Positions 17,548 to 27,068 of a stretch of 64,000 nucleotides of DNA are shown one piece after another. The stretch is from Paraburkholderia acidicola. Its GTDB lineage: Bacteria > Pseudomonadota > Gammaproteobacteria > Burkholderiales > Burkholderiaceae. Below the pieces are notes generated by a model. It did no database searches. It saw nothing but the letters and a program-made list of their open reading frames with translations, and was not told the origin of the DNA. A program made the translations under genes and the position numbers. The DNA lies in assembly GCF_002362315.1 (NCBI RefSeq), contig NZ_MTZV01000006.1, positions 1,240,001 to 1,304,000 of the forward strand, written 5' to 3'. How positions within the stretch are numbered: the first letter of the stretch is position 1; every line of letters starts with the position of its first letter.

Positions 17548-18762
17548 CTACCGGGTCCGCACTTTCAGTTTCACTTGAAGCAACGTCAGCGCACCGAGCG
17601 CAAACACGGCAAAGGTCCACGTACCGTCGTGATGCAGCAACACCGAGGCAGTCGCAGCAATACCCGCCAGCCCTTGCTGCAGGAAACCGCACAAAGCCAT
17701 TGCGTGGGCGCCGTAGTCCTGGGCATCGCTGACGGCAGTCGCCATGCTGTTCGGAAACAGCACCGCCTGACCAAAAATCGTCAGGCAGTACAGCGCGATG
17801 AAAATCCACAGCCCGACGAAATGATTCAGCAGGCCACTCAATGAAGACACGAGCATCAGTGTGGTCGCAAGCGCGATCAGCGCCGCGCCAGCGTGCATCA
17901 GTCGCACACCCCCGAGCCGCTTCACCAGGCGATTGACCAGCATCGCACCACTGAAGTACGCGACGCCGATCAGCAAGCCGATACTGCCGAACCCCGTCAC
18001 GGCCACGCCGAAATGCTCCTGAAACACGAAAGGACTCACTTCCTGCAACGTCACGGTCGTGGCGAATCCTAACCCTCCCGCGCACGCGGGCCAGAGGAAA
18101 CCGGAGCGCTGCAGTACGATCCAGTACGTGCCTGCCATACCCGACTTGACTGCCGTGGGGTGCCCCGTCTTCAAAGGCAGGGAATACGACGCGCCGATCG
18201 CCACCGCGGCGGTAACGGCCATCAGCACAAAACCCGCTTGCCAATGGCTGTACTGACCGATCAACCCGCCGATAAACTGCCCTCCGCCCAGTGCAGCAAT
18301 GAAGGCGATCGATAGTACGGAAAGTCGTCGCGCCAGTTCGTCGCAACGCCAGTTATCCCGCACGATAATTCTGGCGATGATCGCTGCACCGCCGCCGGCA
18401 ACACCCTGCAGGGCGCGCAACACCAGCAGTTCCAGCGCAGAAGTACAGCTTGCGAGCAGTAGGCTCGTGGTCGCAAACAGCAGCAGGGAAATCAGCAAAG
18501 GACCGCGTCTTCCCCAGCGCTCCGCAGCGGCGCCCCAAAACAGGACTGGCAACGCTGCGCCGATGACATAGGCGGAGATCGATAGCTCGACACTCGCCTG
18601 CGTCATCTTCAGGTCGCGCATGACGACGGGTAAAGACGGTAGATAAACCGTTGTCGCCATCTGTGCCATAAAGACGATCAGGCATGTCATGGCAATCACG
18701 CGAAAAGCCGATCGGGCGTTTTCCAGCGGAGTATCGGCGGCAAGAGCAGGTTTGTTACTCAC
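17548..18762 (-). CDS. MFS multidrug transporter (Bcr/CflA type)
   Basis: A 404-residue, 12-helix drug/H+ antiporter. The N-terminal VYLPSLPVVMRDLKMTQASV and the motif-A-like loop FWGAAAERWGRRGPLL fit the Bcr/CflA and MdtL group; a motif-C-like stretch LQGVAGGGAAIIARIIV follows. It starts with GTG. A TetR gene lies upstream on the same strand, about 170 bp away, but that regulator faces the GST gene, so control of this pump is uncertain. Convergent to the MFS gene ending at 17344. Confidence 0.87.
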   Translation of the reverse strand: MSNKPALAADTPLENARSAFRVIAMTCLIVFMAQMATTVYLPSLPVVMRDLKMTQASVELSISAYVIGAALPVLFWGAAAERWGRRGPLLISLLLFATTSLLLASCTSALELLVLRALQGVAGGGAAIIARIIVRDNWRCDELARRLSVLSIAFIAALGGGQFIGGLIGQYSHWQAGFVLMAVTAAVAIGASYSLPLKTGHPTAVKSGMAGTYWIVLQRSGFLWPACAGGLGFATTVTLQEVSPFVFQEHFGVAVTGFGSIGLLIGVAYFSGAMLVNRLVKRLGGVRLMHAGAALIALATTLMLVSSLSGLLNHFVGLWIFIALYCLTIFGQAVLFPNSMATAVSDAQDYGAHAMALCGFLQQGLAGIAATASVLLHHDGTWTFAVFALGALTLLQVKLKVRTR

Positions 18763-18930
18763 GGCCGACCTTGAACCAGTTCAGGTTTTGGGCGAAGGAG
18801 ATCGTATTGTTCCCGGATTCCATGCGGCAAGCCTAACTTTTCCTCCCGAAGAAGCTAAGCAACTTTTCGACATAACGATATATCTCTATGAATGCGTCAG
18901 CATCGCAATGACCAACGAGTCAATTGCACG

Positions 18931-19506
18931 CTATGCCGGCAGCAAACCCGCCACGCGATACCCCTCGATTAACGCGTCATAGAGTGCGATATCCGAGCGA
19001 CTCCGCGCCATCAACTGAGCGCCTGCGATCGCCGCGAAAATCGCGCGAGCCCGTGGCTCTGCCTCTTTAGAATCGACTACACCAGCAGCGGACAAAACCT
19101 TGCTCAGCCATGCGATATTCACATCGGCAAAGGTCTGAACCTCTTGCATCACCACATCCGGCAGGTCATCGTGCTCGGCGGCCATGAAGCTGCAGAGGCA
19201 CATCCGGTTATCACGCTCAAGCGCCTTACGAAACGTCTCGGGATACTGGCGCAGGCAGCGGAGCGGATCTGCGGATTCGGCCAGCATTGCATCCAGCGCA
19301 GCCGCTGAATCCTCCCAATAACGCCTCGCTACCGCCGCGCCAAGATCGGCCTTGCTTGGGAAGTGGTGATAGATGCTCGCGGCCTTGATACCCACATCGT
19401 CCGCAAGGTCGCGAAAATTCAATCCGCTGTAGCCGTGCGCCTGCGCAATCGCTCTCGCGGCCGCGAGAATGCTCTCGCTGGTGTTTGAGTTCGCTTCGTT
19501 TCTCAT
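18931..19506 (-). CDS. TetR-family transcriptional regulator
   Basis: A 191-residue repressor. The N-terminal helix-turn-helix (~residues 10-55) reads ILAAARAIAQAHGYSGLNFR then DLADDVGIKAASIYHHFPSK, textbook TetR, followed by a helical ligand domain with TetR_C-like features. It is divergent from the GST gene with an 18-bp operator-like dyad between them. Most likely it represses GST (and itself) until an electrophile binds; the MFS gene downstream on the same strand could be part of the regulon. Confidence 0.9.
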   Translation of the reverse strand: MRNEANSNTSESILAAARAIAQAHGYSGLNFRDLADDVGIKAASIYHHFPSKADLGAAVARRYWEDSAAALDAMLAESADPLRCLRQYPETFRKALERDNRMCLCSFMAAEHDDLPDVVMQEVQTFADVNIAWLSKVLSAAGVVDSKEAEPRARAIFAAIAGAQLMARSRSDIALYDALIEGYRVAGLLPA

Positions 19507-19569
19507 TGCTGCCGACCTCGAGAGTCAAATTGGTTGTTGACGTGGGTCATTGTAGCTCCTATAGTCAGC

Positions 19570-19587
19570 CTACCAACTGTTAGGTAG
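19570..19587. promoter_or_regulatory. Candidate TetR operator
   Basis: CTACC-aactgtta-GGTAG, an 18-bp dyad of the type bound by many TetR repressors. It lies 63 bp upstream of the tetR start and 12 bp before the GST ATG, so binding would block GST expression. Confidence 0.65.
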
Positions 19588-19599
19588 ACAAGAGCAACC

Positions 19600-20298
19600 A
19601 TGAATTCCACTATCGATTTCGATGCAACCACATCCGCTGTAATGAAGATCCACGATTGGCCCACCGGCCCTTATCCGGCTCGCGTCCGTATAGCGCTGGC
19701 CGAGAAAAACCTGCGATCACGCGTTCAGTTTGTGACGGTCAATCTTCCGCAGGGCGAGCACAAGAAGCCCGAGTTCCTGCTCAAGAACTACTCAGGCACG
19801 CTGCCGGTACTCGAACTGGAGGACGGGACGTTCGTTGCCGAGTGCACGGCGATTACCGAATACCTCGATGCACTCGATGGCACGCCGACGCTGACCGGCA
19901 GAACACCGCGCGAGAGAGGTTTAATCCACATGATGAGTAAGCGCGCCGAACTGGAGTTGCTCGATGCGATTAGCGTTTATTTCCATCACGCAACACCGGG
20001 GCTTGGACCCGACGTGGAGATTTATCAGAACGCCGAGTGGGGGTTCCGTCAGCGCGACAAGGCGCTGAGGGGTATGCACTATTTCGATAGCGTTCTGAGA
20101 AGGCAACCGTTTGTCGCCGGTGAGGTTTTCTCGATGGCCGATATCACGGTCATCGGCGGTCTGATCTTTGCGGGGCTCGTGGAACTGCCGGTACCCGACG
20201 AATGCGAAGCGCTTCAAGCCTGGTACGCGAGAATGCAGGAGCGACCCAGCGTAAAGAACCGTGTGACGATGTCCGAGCCGGTTCAGGCATCCGCCTGA
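19600..20298 (+). CDS. Glutathione S-transferase family protein
   Basis: A 232-residue cytosolic GST. The thioredoxin-like N-terminal domain shows YPARVRIALAEKNL and a conserved cis-Pro region, SGTLPVLELEDGTFVAECTAITEYL (Glu/Cys/Thr after it bind glutathione); the helical C-terminal domain includes FSMADITVIGGLIFAGLV with the N-capping Asp. Start at 19600; an ATG at 19642 (MKIHDW) is the alternative. Divergent from tetR with an operator between them, so probably induced by toxic electrophiles. Convergent to the CDF gene, 22 bp between stops. Confidence 0.9.
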   Translation: MNSTIDFDATTSAVMKIHDWPTGPYPARVRIALAEKNLRSRVQFVTVNLPQGEHKKPEFLLKNYSGTLPVLELEDGTFVAECTAITEYLDALDGTPTLTGRTPRERGLIHMMSKRAELELLDAISVYFHHATPGLGPDVEIYQNAEWGFRQRDKALRGMHYFDSVLRRQPFVAGEVFSMADITVIGGLIFAGLVELPVPDECEALQAWYARMQERPSVKNRVTMSEPVQASA

Positions 20299-20320
20299 AG
20301 TCGCTGGCCCCAACAACTGC

Positions 20321-21235
20321 CTATTGCACCCGCGGCCGCGGCACATCAGGCTCAAAAAACACCCACTTCGCCTGCGGAAACACCGCCTGCAGATCCGCTT
20401 CGATCACATTGATCGCATCGACCATCGCGCGGCCGCTCGTGTAATCGATCATCTCGGCCTGCACCGCGACGACGATATGCCGGCCCCATTGCAGCGTGAT
20501 CAGATTGATGATGCTGCGAATTTCACTGCGCGCCCGCAGATGCGCCTCGATCGCGCGCCGCACTTCCGGGCTCGCCGATTCGCCCATCATCATCGACTTC
20601 ACTTCACGCGCTACAAGCCATGCGATCACCATCAGCAGCACACCAACGCCGATCGAACCAAGCGCGTCGTACATCGGATTGCCGGTCACCATCGTGAGCA
20701 GCACGGCGACGAATGCGATGGCAAGCCCCGCCAGCGCAGCAATGTCTTCACCCGCCACAACCAACAGATCCGACTCGCGTGTCTCGCGAAACCATCGCCA
20801 CATCGATTTGTCCGGATGCTGCTTGCGAATCTCGCGGATCGCGCCCATTAGCGAGAAGGTTTCGAGCACAACCGAAATACCCAGCACAGCGAGCGCGACG
20901 AACGCATGCGACAGCGGCTCATGCTCCATCAACCGGTGAATCCCCTCATACACCGAGAACGCACCGCCAACGAAAAACAGCAGCAACGCGACGATCAACG
21001 AATAGAAATAGATGGCGCGGCCGGCGCCCAGCGGATGCAGCACGGTCGCGGGCCGACGCGCCTGGCGCAGCCCGAACAGCAGCAGCAACTGGTTGCCGCA
21101 ATCGGCGGTGGAGTGGATCGCTTCGGCAAACATCGAGCCGGAGCCGGTGAACGCCGCGGCAGCAAACTTGCAGACCGCAATGCCGAGGTTAGCGGCGAGC
21201 GCGTAGAAAATGGCTTTCGGCGATTCTTCTGTCAT
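20321..21235 (-). CDS. Cation diffusion facilitator (CDF) family transporter
   Basis: A 304-residue exporter with about six membrane helices. The metal site of CDF proteins is seen in the second helix (AIHSTADCGNQLLLLFG) and in the fifth region around DALGSIGVGVLLM. The C-terminal cytoplasmic domain follows from ~residue 205 (SPEVRRAIEAHL). The family usually moves Zn, Co, Mn or Fe outward with proton exchange; the His/Asp pattern here (HSTAD rather than HxxxD with HHxxD) does not let me name the metal. No metal regulator lies beside it. Confidence 0.87.
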   Translation of the reverse strand: MTEESPKAIFYALAANLGIAVCKFAAAAFTGSGSMFAEAIHSTADCGNQLLLLFGLRQARRPATVLHPLGAGRAIYFYSLIVALLLFFVGGAFSVYEGIHRLMEHEPLSHAFVALAVLGISVVLETFSLMGAIREIRKQHPDKSMWRWFRETRESDLLVVAGEDIAALAGLAIAFVAVLLTMVTGNPMYDALGSIGVGVLLMVIAWLVAREVKSMMMGESASPEVRRAIEAHLRARSEIRSIINLITLQWGRHIVVAVQAEMIDYTSGRAMVDAINVIEADLQAVFPQAKWVFFEPDVPRPRVQ

Positions 21236-21312
21236 CGTCGGGGGAGGCGGGTTGTGGTGCGATCAAGGGAACCGCCTTTTTAACACAACCGCCCGCCCCC
21301 GCCACCACACTG

Positions 21313-24300
21313 TCAGGCGCGCTCGAGTACCGCCATGTCGCGCACGACGACGAGCAGCATCGACAGACTCGCGCCGCCGGTTGCGCGCAGGTCGGTGAGT
21401 AGCCGTCCATATCGCTCCAGCGCAGTCGCGCGTCGCTCGCACCAGGTTTCGACGAGCGCGTCAGGCGATTCCACATTTTCATGCGCATTGTCTTGCTGCC
21501 CGAGCACACTCACCGTCAACGCGCGTTTGAGCCGCGCCAGTTCCGCGAGCGCCGCGGCACGCGCGAGCAGGTCCCAGTGCGTGGGCGTCGGGAGTGCCGC
21601 TGCGCGCTCACCAATCCAGCCGTAGTTCAACTGCGTACCCAGCGCGAAGTACACCCCCGCAACGAGTTCAAGGCTACGCCCGGCAGTCGCCGCGACTTCG
21701 GCAATATCGAGCAACGCCGCCGAAATCTCGCCACTCGCGACCCGCACCGCAAGTTCGCTATCCACACCCGCATCGACCAGCTCGCATTGCCGCGCCGAAA
21801 GCGCATCGAGATCGTCTTGCGGCAGCAGCGCCGGCCATTGCGGCGCGAGCCGCTGCGCCGCATCGCGACAACGCGCAAGCAGCCCTGCCATGCCGCCGTC
21901 CTGCACCGCGCCCAGTTGCAACTGACGCAGGAACCATAGCGCTGCACGTTCGAGCAGCCGCGCGACTTCAACGAACATGCGCGCCTGCACGTCGTCGGCG
22001 ACGCGGTTGTCGAGCGCATCGATATCGCGCCACACGCGGTCCAGATCGAACACGTCGCGCGCCATCAGGCAAGCACGCACGATATCGCCAGGCTGCGCGT
22101 CAGTCTCCTCCATCAACCGGTGCACGAACGCACAACCGACGCGATTGATCAGCGCGTTCGTCAGATATGTCGCGAGAATCTCGCGACGCAGCGGATGGTG
22201 CTGCATCGGTTCGCTGAAACGCTGCCGCAACGGCTTCGGAAAATAGTCGACCAGCATGCCGGCCGCGAGCGCATCCTCGGGAAGATCGGAGTCGAGCAAT
22301 GCGTCGTACAGCCACATCTTGCTGTACGCGAGCAGCACCGCGCGTTCAGGTGACGTCAGGCCGAGCTTCGCAGCCTGACGTTCGGCGATTTCTTCGTCGG
22401 AGGGTAGAAACTCGATGGAGCGGTTAAGGCGCCCCGCGCGCTCGAGCCAGCGCATCGTGCGTGTTTCCGCATCGAGCAGTTCGACGCTGTAGCGGCCCGC
22501 AATCGACAGCGCCTGCGTCTGGTAGTAGTTGTCCTGCAGGACGAGCAACCCAACTTCATCGGTCATTTCCGCGAGCAGCGTATTGCGCTGCTTGCCGGTC
22601 ATCTCGCCGTCCGCGACCACGAGGCCGAGCAGGATCTTGATGTTGACCTCGTGATCCGAACAATCGACACCCGCCGAATTGTCGATGGCATCGGTATTGA
22701 TCCGGCCGCCATGCTGTGCGAACTCGATGCGCCCCAGTTGCGTGAGGCCGAGATTGCCGCCTTCCGCGACCACCTTGCAGCGCAACTCCGCGCCGTTCAC
22801 GCGCACGGCATCGCTGCTGCGGTCGCCCACCTGCGCGTGCGTTTCGCGGCTCGCCTTCACGTAAGTGCCGATGCCGCCGTTGTACAGCAGGTCGACCGGT
22901 GCGAGCAGCAGCGCGCGGATCAGATCGTTGGGCGCCAGCGCAGCCGTATTGATGCCGAGCACAACCTGCATCGCCGTTGACACCGGGATCGTCTTCGCAC
23001 TACGCGGAAACACCCCACCACCCGCCGAGATCAGTGCCGGATCGTAGTCGGCCCAGCTCGAACGTTCGAGCGCGAAGAGCCGGCTGCGCTCCGCGAGACT
23101 CGCGGCGGCATCGGGATTCGGGTCGAGGAAGACATGCCGGTGATCGAACGCAGCGACCAGACGGATATGCGGCGATAACAGCATGCCGTTGCCGAACACG
23201 TCGCCGGACATGTCGCCGATGCCGACTACCGTGAAGTCGGTGGCCTGCGTGTCGACACCCATCTCACGAAAGTGCCGCTTCACCGATTCCCACGCACCGC
23301 GCGCGGTGATCGCCATCTTCTTGTGGTCGTAGCCCACCGAGCCACCCGAAGCAAACGCGTCGTCGAGCCAGAAGCCGTAGTGCTGCGAGATCGCGTTTGC
23401 ATAGTCGGAGAAGGTTGCCGTGCCTTTATCGGCGGCGACGACGAGGTACGGGTCGTCGGGATCGTGCCGCACGACATCGACAGGCGGCACGATCGCACCT
23501 GATACACGGTTGTCGGTCAGATCGAGCAGCCCGCGCAGGAACGTCTGATAGCACGCGACACCTTCCCGCAACCACGCTTCGCGATCGCCGGGCGGCGGTG
23601 GGTTCTTCACAACGAAGCCGCCCTTCGAGCCGACCGGCACGATCACGACGTTCTTCACCATCTGTGCTTTCATCAAGCCGAGCACTTCCGTGCGGAAATC
23701 CTCGCGTCGATCGGACCAGCGCAAGCCACCGCGCGCGACGCGCCCGCCACGCAGATGCACGCCCTCGACACGCGGCGAATACACCCAGATCTCGAACATC
23801 GGTTTCGGTTCAGGCAAGCCCGGTACCTGCGACGGATCGAACTTGAACGACAGATATGGCTTCGGTTTGCCTTCCGCGTCGCGCTGATAGTAGTTGGTAC
23901 GCTGCGTCGCGCCGATCACACCGAGAAACTGCCTCAGGATGCGGTCTTCGTCGAGATTCGGCACCTTGTCGAGCGCGGCTTCAATGCCCTTTCTCAATTG
24001 CGCCGTTCGGTTTTCGCGCACCTCTGGCATTTCGCCTGCTGCCGGATCGAAACGCGCGATAAAAAGTTCGACAAACCCGCGCGCAATTGCCGGATTACCG
24101 GTCAGCGCGCGTTCGATATACGCGTCGCTGAACGTGGAACCAACCTGCCTCAGATACTTCGCATACGCGCGCAGGATCGTCACCTCGCGCGCACTCAGAT
24201 GTGCACGCAGCACAAGCCGGTTGAAGTCGTCGTTCTCGATCTCGCCGGTCCACACCTGTTCGAACGCGTTCTCGAACAGGTCCTTGACACGCTCGATGTC

Positions 24301-26196
24301 GAACTCCGCGTCGTCGGCCAGTTCGAGGCCGAAGTCGTGCACCCATGCAGGTGTGGCGTGCGGCGTTTCGATCAGATAGGGCCGCTCTTCGTCGACACGC
24401 ACGCCAAGGTGTTCGAGCATCGGCAGGCTGCGCGACAGTGCGATCGGTTGGCCAGCACGATAAACCTTGAAGCGAAACGCGCGCGGCCCCGCTTCGATCG
24501 GGCGATACAGGTTCATTGCAAGCCGTTCGCTGCCCTGCACACGCTCGATCAGTTCGATATCGCGCACCGCCGTGCGCGCCGGATAGTCGTCGCGATAGCC
24601 TGCCGGAAATGAATCCGCATAGCGTTGCAACAACCGGTTGCCCTGCTCTTCACCCGATGCGTCGAGCAACGCGTCGGCCAGATCGTCCTGCCAGCGCCGC
24701 GTTACCTGCACGAGCCGCGTTTCGAGTTCGTGCGTATCGACCTCTGGCATCGCACCGGACTGCGCATGCACGACGAAGTGAATCCGCGCGAGCGTCGACT
24801 CGGATAGCAGCGGCGTGAATTCGACGGTTGCACCATTGAACGCGTCGGTCAGCAGCAACGCGATGCGACGCCGCAGATCGGTGTTGTACTTGTCGCGTGC
24901 AACGAACACAAGACACGACACGAACCGGTCAAAGCGGTCGCGCCGCACGAAGATCCGCGTGCGCTGATGTTCCTGCAACCGCAGCACGCCGAGCGCGATG
25001 TCATAGAGTTCGTTCTCGTCGGCCTGGAACAATTCGTCCCGCGGATAGGTTTCGAGCACCGTGACGAGCGACTTGCCGAGATGACCCTTCGGCAGAAAGC
25101 CCGCGCGCTTCACGATGTTCGCGCACTTGCGCCGCACGATCGGAATCTCCGCGCTCGACACCCTATACGCGGTCGTCGTGTACAAGCCTATAAAACGCCG
25201 TTCGCCCTTCACGTTACCGTCGCCATCGACGAGCTTCACGCCGACATAGTCGAGGTAACCGGGCCGATGCACGGTCGCGCGCGAATTCGCCTTGGTCAGA
25301 AAGATCGGCGATGCACCGCGGATGATTTCCGCGGCGGCCGGCGGCAATGGTGTGACATCGGCGGTGCCGGGTTCGCGCAGTGCATCGCGCAGGATACCGA
25401 GCCCCGATCCAGGCACGCCGCGCAGACCGAAACCGTCGCCGTGCGCGACCAGTTCGTAGTCGCGCTGGCCGAGAAACGTGAAATGATTGGCCGCCATCCA
25501 TTCGAGAAACGCGCGCGCTTCGATGCCTTCCGCGCCCTTCTCGCGAGTCTTCATGTCCTTGATGGTGGCGTGTGCAATCTCGACGATCTTCGGCCAGTCT
25601 TCGACAGCCGCGCGCACATCGCCGAGCACGTGTTCGATATCGTCGGACAGCGCCGCGAGCCGCGCCGCATCGCCGCAGCGATCCACTTCGAAGTGAATGA
25701 ACGACGTGAGTTGAGAGTGCAGCTTCGCCGCCGCGTCGCCGGCATCGTTGACGTCTTCGCCGCCTTCCGCAGCACGCGCAATCGCACCATCACTGCCGCG
25801 CCAGATGCGAAACACCGGATGCACAACCGAATGCAGCGCGAGCCCAAGCCGGTTCACCGCCATCGATACCGAATCGACGAGAAACGGCATGTCGTCATTG
25901 ACGATCTCGATCACCGTATGGTCCGAGTGCCAGCCGTGCTGTTCGAGTATCGGATTATAGACGCGCAGGCGTTCGGTACCAGGGACGAAGCGCTGCGCGG
26001 TTTGCCAGTGCGCCATCGCCGCGCCGTACAGATCGGCGACGCCTCGGCTATGCAGGTCGTCGGCATCGACGAAGTCGTAGTAATGCCGCAGAAAGGGTTC
26101 GACGATGGCGAAGGCCGGTTCGGGTAACCGGCCGCGGGCGAACTCGACGATATCGTTGAACAGGTGCGCGACGGCTTCTTCGTTCTTCGCTTGCAT
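21313..26196 (-). CDS. gdhB: NAD-specific glutamate dehydrogenase, ~180-kDa class
   Basis: A 1,627-residue enzyme converting glutamate to 2-oxoglutarate and ammonia with NAD+, for amino-acid catabolism. Length matches the large bacterial GDH class (~1,600). The N-terminal ~700 residues are regulatory (ACT-like), and the catalytic part includes GGLRWSDRREDFRTEVLGLM, VPVGSKGGFVVKNPPPPGDR and the NAD-binding region VVGIGDMSGDVFGNGMLLS. No frameshift is visible across 4.9 kb. A stable hairpin lies just upstream of its start region. It neighbours the peptidase/hydrolase operon but is probably transcribed on its own. Confidence 0.95.
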   Translation of the reverse strand: MQAKNEEAVAHLFNDIVEFARGRLPEPAFAIVEPFLRHYYDFVDADDLHSRGVADLYGAAMAHWQTAQRFVPGTERLRVYNPILEQHGWHSDHTVIEIVNDDMPFLVDSVSMAVNRLGLALHSVVHPVFRIWRGSDGAIARAAEGGEDVNDAGDAAAKLHSQLTSFIHFEVDRCGDAARLAALSDDIEHVLGDVRAAVEDWPKIVEIAHATIKDMKTREKGAEGIEARAFLEWMAANHFTFLGQRDYELVAHGDGFGLRGVPGSGLGILRDALREPGTADVTPLPPAAAEIIRGASPIFLTKANSRATVHRPGYLDYVGVKLVDGDGNVKGERRFIGLYTTTAYRVSSAEIPIVRRKCANIVKRAGFLPKGHLGKSLVTVLETYPRDELFQADENELYDIALGVLRLQEHQRTRIFVRRDRFDRFVSCLVFVARDKYNTDLRRRIALLLTDAFNGATVEFTPLLSESTLARIHFVVHAQSGAMPEVDTHELETRLVQVTRRWQDDLADALLDASGEEQGNRLLQRYADSFPAGYRDDYPARTAVRDIELIERVQGSERLAMNLYRPIEAGPRAFRFKVYRAGQPIALSRSLPMLEHLGVRVDEERPYLIETPHATPAWVHDFGLELADDAEFDIERVKDLFENAFEQVWTGEIENDDFNRLVLRAHLSAREVTILRAYAKYLRQVGSTFSDAYIERALTGNPAIARGFVELFIARFDPAAGEMPEVRENRTAQLRKGIEAALDKVPNLDEDRILRQFLGVIGATQRTNYYQRDAEGKPKPYLSFKFDPSQVPGLPEPKPMFEIWVYSPRVEGVHLRGGRVARGGLRWSDRREDFRTEVLGLMKAQMVKNVVIVPVGSKGGFVVKNPPPPGDREAWLREGVACYQTFLRGLLDLTDNRVSGAIVPPVDVVRHDPDDPYLVVAADKGTATFSDYANAISQHYGFWLDDAFASGGSVGYDHKKMAITARGAWESVKRHFREMGVDTQATDFTVVGIGDMSGDVFGNGMLLSPHIRLVAAFDHRHVFLDPNPDAAASLAERSRLFALERSSWADYDPALISAGGGVFPRSAKTIPVSTAMQVVLGINTAALAPNDLIRALLLAPVDLLYNGGIGTYVKASRETHAQVGDRSSDAVRVNGAELRCKVVAEGGNLGLTQLGRIEFAQHGGRINTDAIDNSAGVDCSDHEVNIKILLGLVVADGEMTGKQRNTLLAEMTDEVGLLVLQDNYYQTQALSIAGRYSVELLDAETRTMRWLERAGRLNRSIEFLPSDEEIAERQAAKLGLTSPERAVLLAYSKMWLYDALLDSDLPEDALAAGMLVDYFPKPLRQRFSEPMQHHPLRREILATYLTNALINRVGCAFVHRLMEETDAQPGDIVRACLMARDVFDLDRVWRDIDALDNRVADDVQARMFVEVARLLERAALWFLRQLQLGAVQDGGMAGLLARCRDAAQRLAPQWPALLPQDDLDALSARQCELVDAGVDSELAVRVASGEISAALLDIAEVAATAGRSLELVAGVYFALGTQLNYGWIGERAAALPTPTHWDLLARAAALAELARLKRALTVSVLGQQDNAHENVESPDALVETWCERRATALERYGRLLTDLRATGGASLSMLLVVVRDMAVLERA

Positions 26197-26256
26197 GACG
26201 TCCTCCGCAACGGGCGACTATCGACTGCATCGTCGGGAAGGGAATTATGCGCCAGG

Positions 26257-26299
26257 CCAGTGCAAAAGCGATGTGCAGTCGCACATCGTTTTGCACTGG
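26257..26299 (-). terminator. Stable hairpin between the hydrolase operon and gdhB
   Basis: CCAGTGCAAAAGCGATGTGC (26257-26276) pairs with GCACATCGTTTTGCACTGG (26281-26299) with a 4-nt loop and one bulged base. It starts 4 bp after the hydrolase stop codon and lies 60 bp before the gdhB start. There is no U-run, so it may be a factor-dependent terminator, an RNA stabiliser or an operator. Confidence 0.5.
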
Positions 26300-26303
26300 C
26301 GCG

Positions 26304-27068
26304 TCAGGACATCTCCGGATGCTGTGCGAGCCACGTAGCGATCGTCTCGGCAGTCCACGCTGCATCGTCATGCGGCAGATCGTGTCCGGCCCATGCGTGT
26401 CGAATGTGCGGCACGTCCCACGCGGCCGCGAGTTTTTCTGAGCACACCGGGTTAACCAGCCGATCGCCAGCGGACGACAGCACGAGCGTCGCGCAACGCG
26501 GCGCAAGATCATCCGCCCGAAAACGCGCAGCAGCCCACAACTGGCGCAACGCATTCATCCGCGATACCGGCGCATGTTCGCGTATCGCGATCCAGTCGGC
26601 GAGATCGCTATCGAGTGTGTCGTGACGGTTGCATGTCAGGCGATGAATCGCCGCTTCCGCAGCAGGCGCGTCGCGCCAGTGCGCGGCGATCCGCAGCACC
26701 TCGTTCCACACCTGCGGACGCAGCCGCTCGACCGCGCGACTGAACGGCCGCATGCTCGTATTGATCAGCACCAGCCGTTCGATCTCGTGCGGATGCTGCT
26801 GCGCCCACGCCGTCGCCACCATGCCGCCGAGCGACATCGCAAGCACCCGGTACGGCGCCGGCGCACCGCTCTGCAAGACGGCGAGACGCACGAAGCCCAC
26901 GGTGCTTGCGACGTTCGCCGGCGAGCGCAATCGCGCGAAATCGCCGTTGCCTGGCAGATCGATCAACAGCGGATCGCCGGCGTCGGTTCGCTCGCGCAAT
27001 ACAGCGGGCAATGCGCCCCAGTGCCGCGTCTCGCGCGTCAGGCCACGCAGCAACACCCACGTGCTCAT
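26304..27068 (-). CDS. Alpha/beta-fold hydrolase
   Basis: A 254-residue BioH/MhpC-like hydrolase. It starts MSTWVLLRGLTRETRHWGAL; the nucleophile elbow is LAMSLGGMVA (A-x-S-x-G rather than G-x-S-x-G), an acid candidate lies in LVLSSAGDRLVN, and His in AWAGHDLPHDD. The open frame extends far upstream through the peptidase gene, but the ATG overlapping the peptidase stop (ATGA) is the sensible start. Translational coupling with the M14 peptidase suggests a shared role, perhaps on peptides or esters. The substrate is unknown. Confidence 0.85.
   Translation of the reverse strand: MSTWVLLRGLTRETRHWGALPAVLRERTDAGDPLLIDLPGNGDFARLRSPANVASTVGFVRLAVLQSGAPAPYRVLAMSLGGMVATAWAQQHPHEIERLVLINTSMRPFSRAVERLRPQVWNEVLRIAAHWRDAPAAEAAIHRLTCNRHDTLDSDLADWIAIREHAPVSRMNALRQLWAAARFRADDLAPRCATLVLSSAGDRLVNPVCSEKLAAAWDVPHIRHAWAGHDLPHDDAAWTAETIATWLAQHPEMS

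Noticed and set aside
24967-26127. 386-residue plus-strand frame opposite gdhB
   Set aside because: Antisense shadow of the glutamate dehydrogenase gene, with Arg/Asp/His-rich composition.
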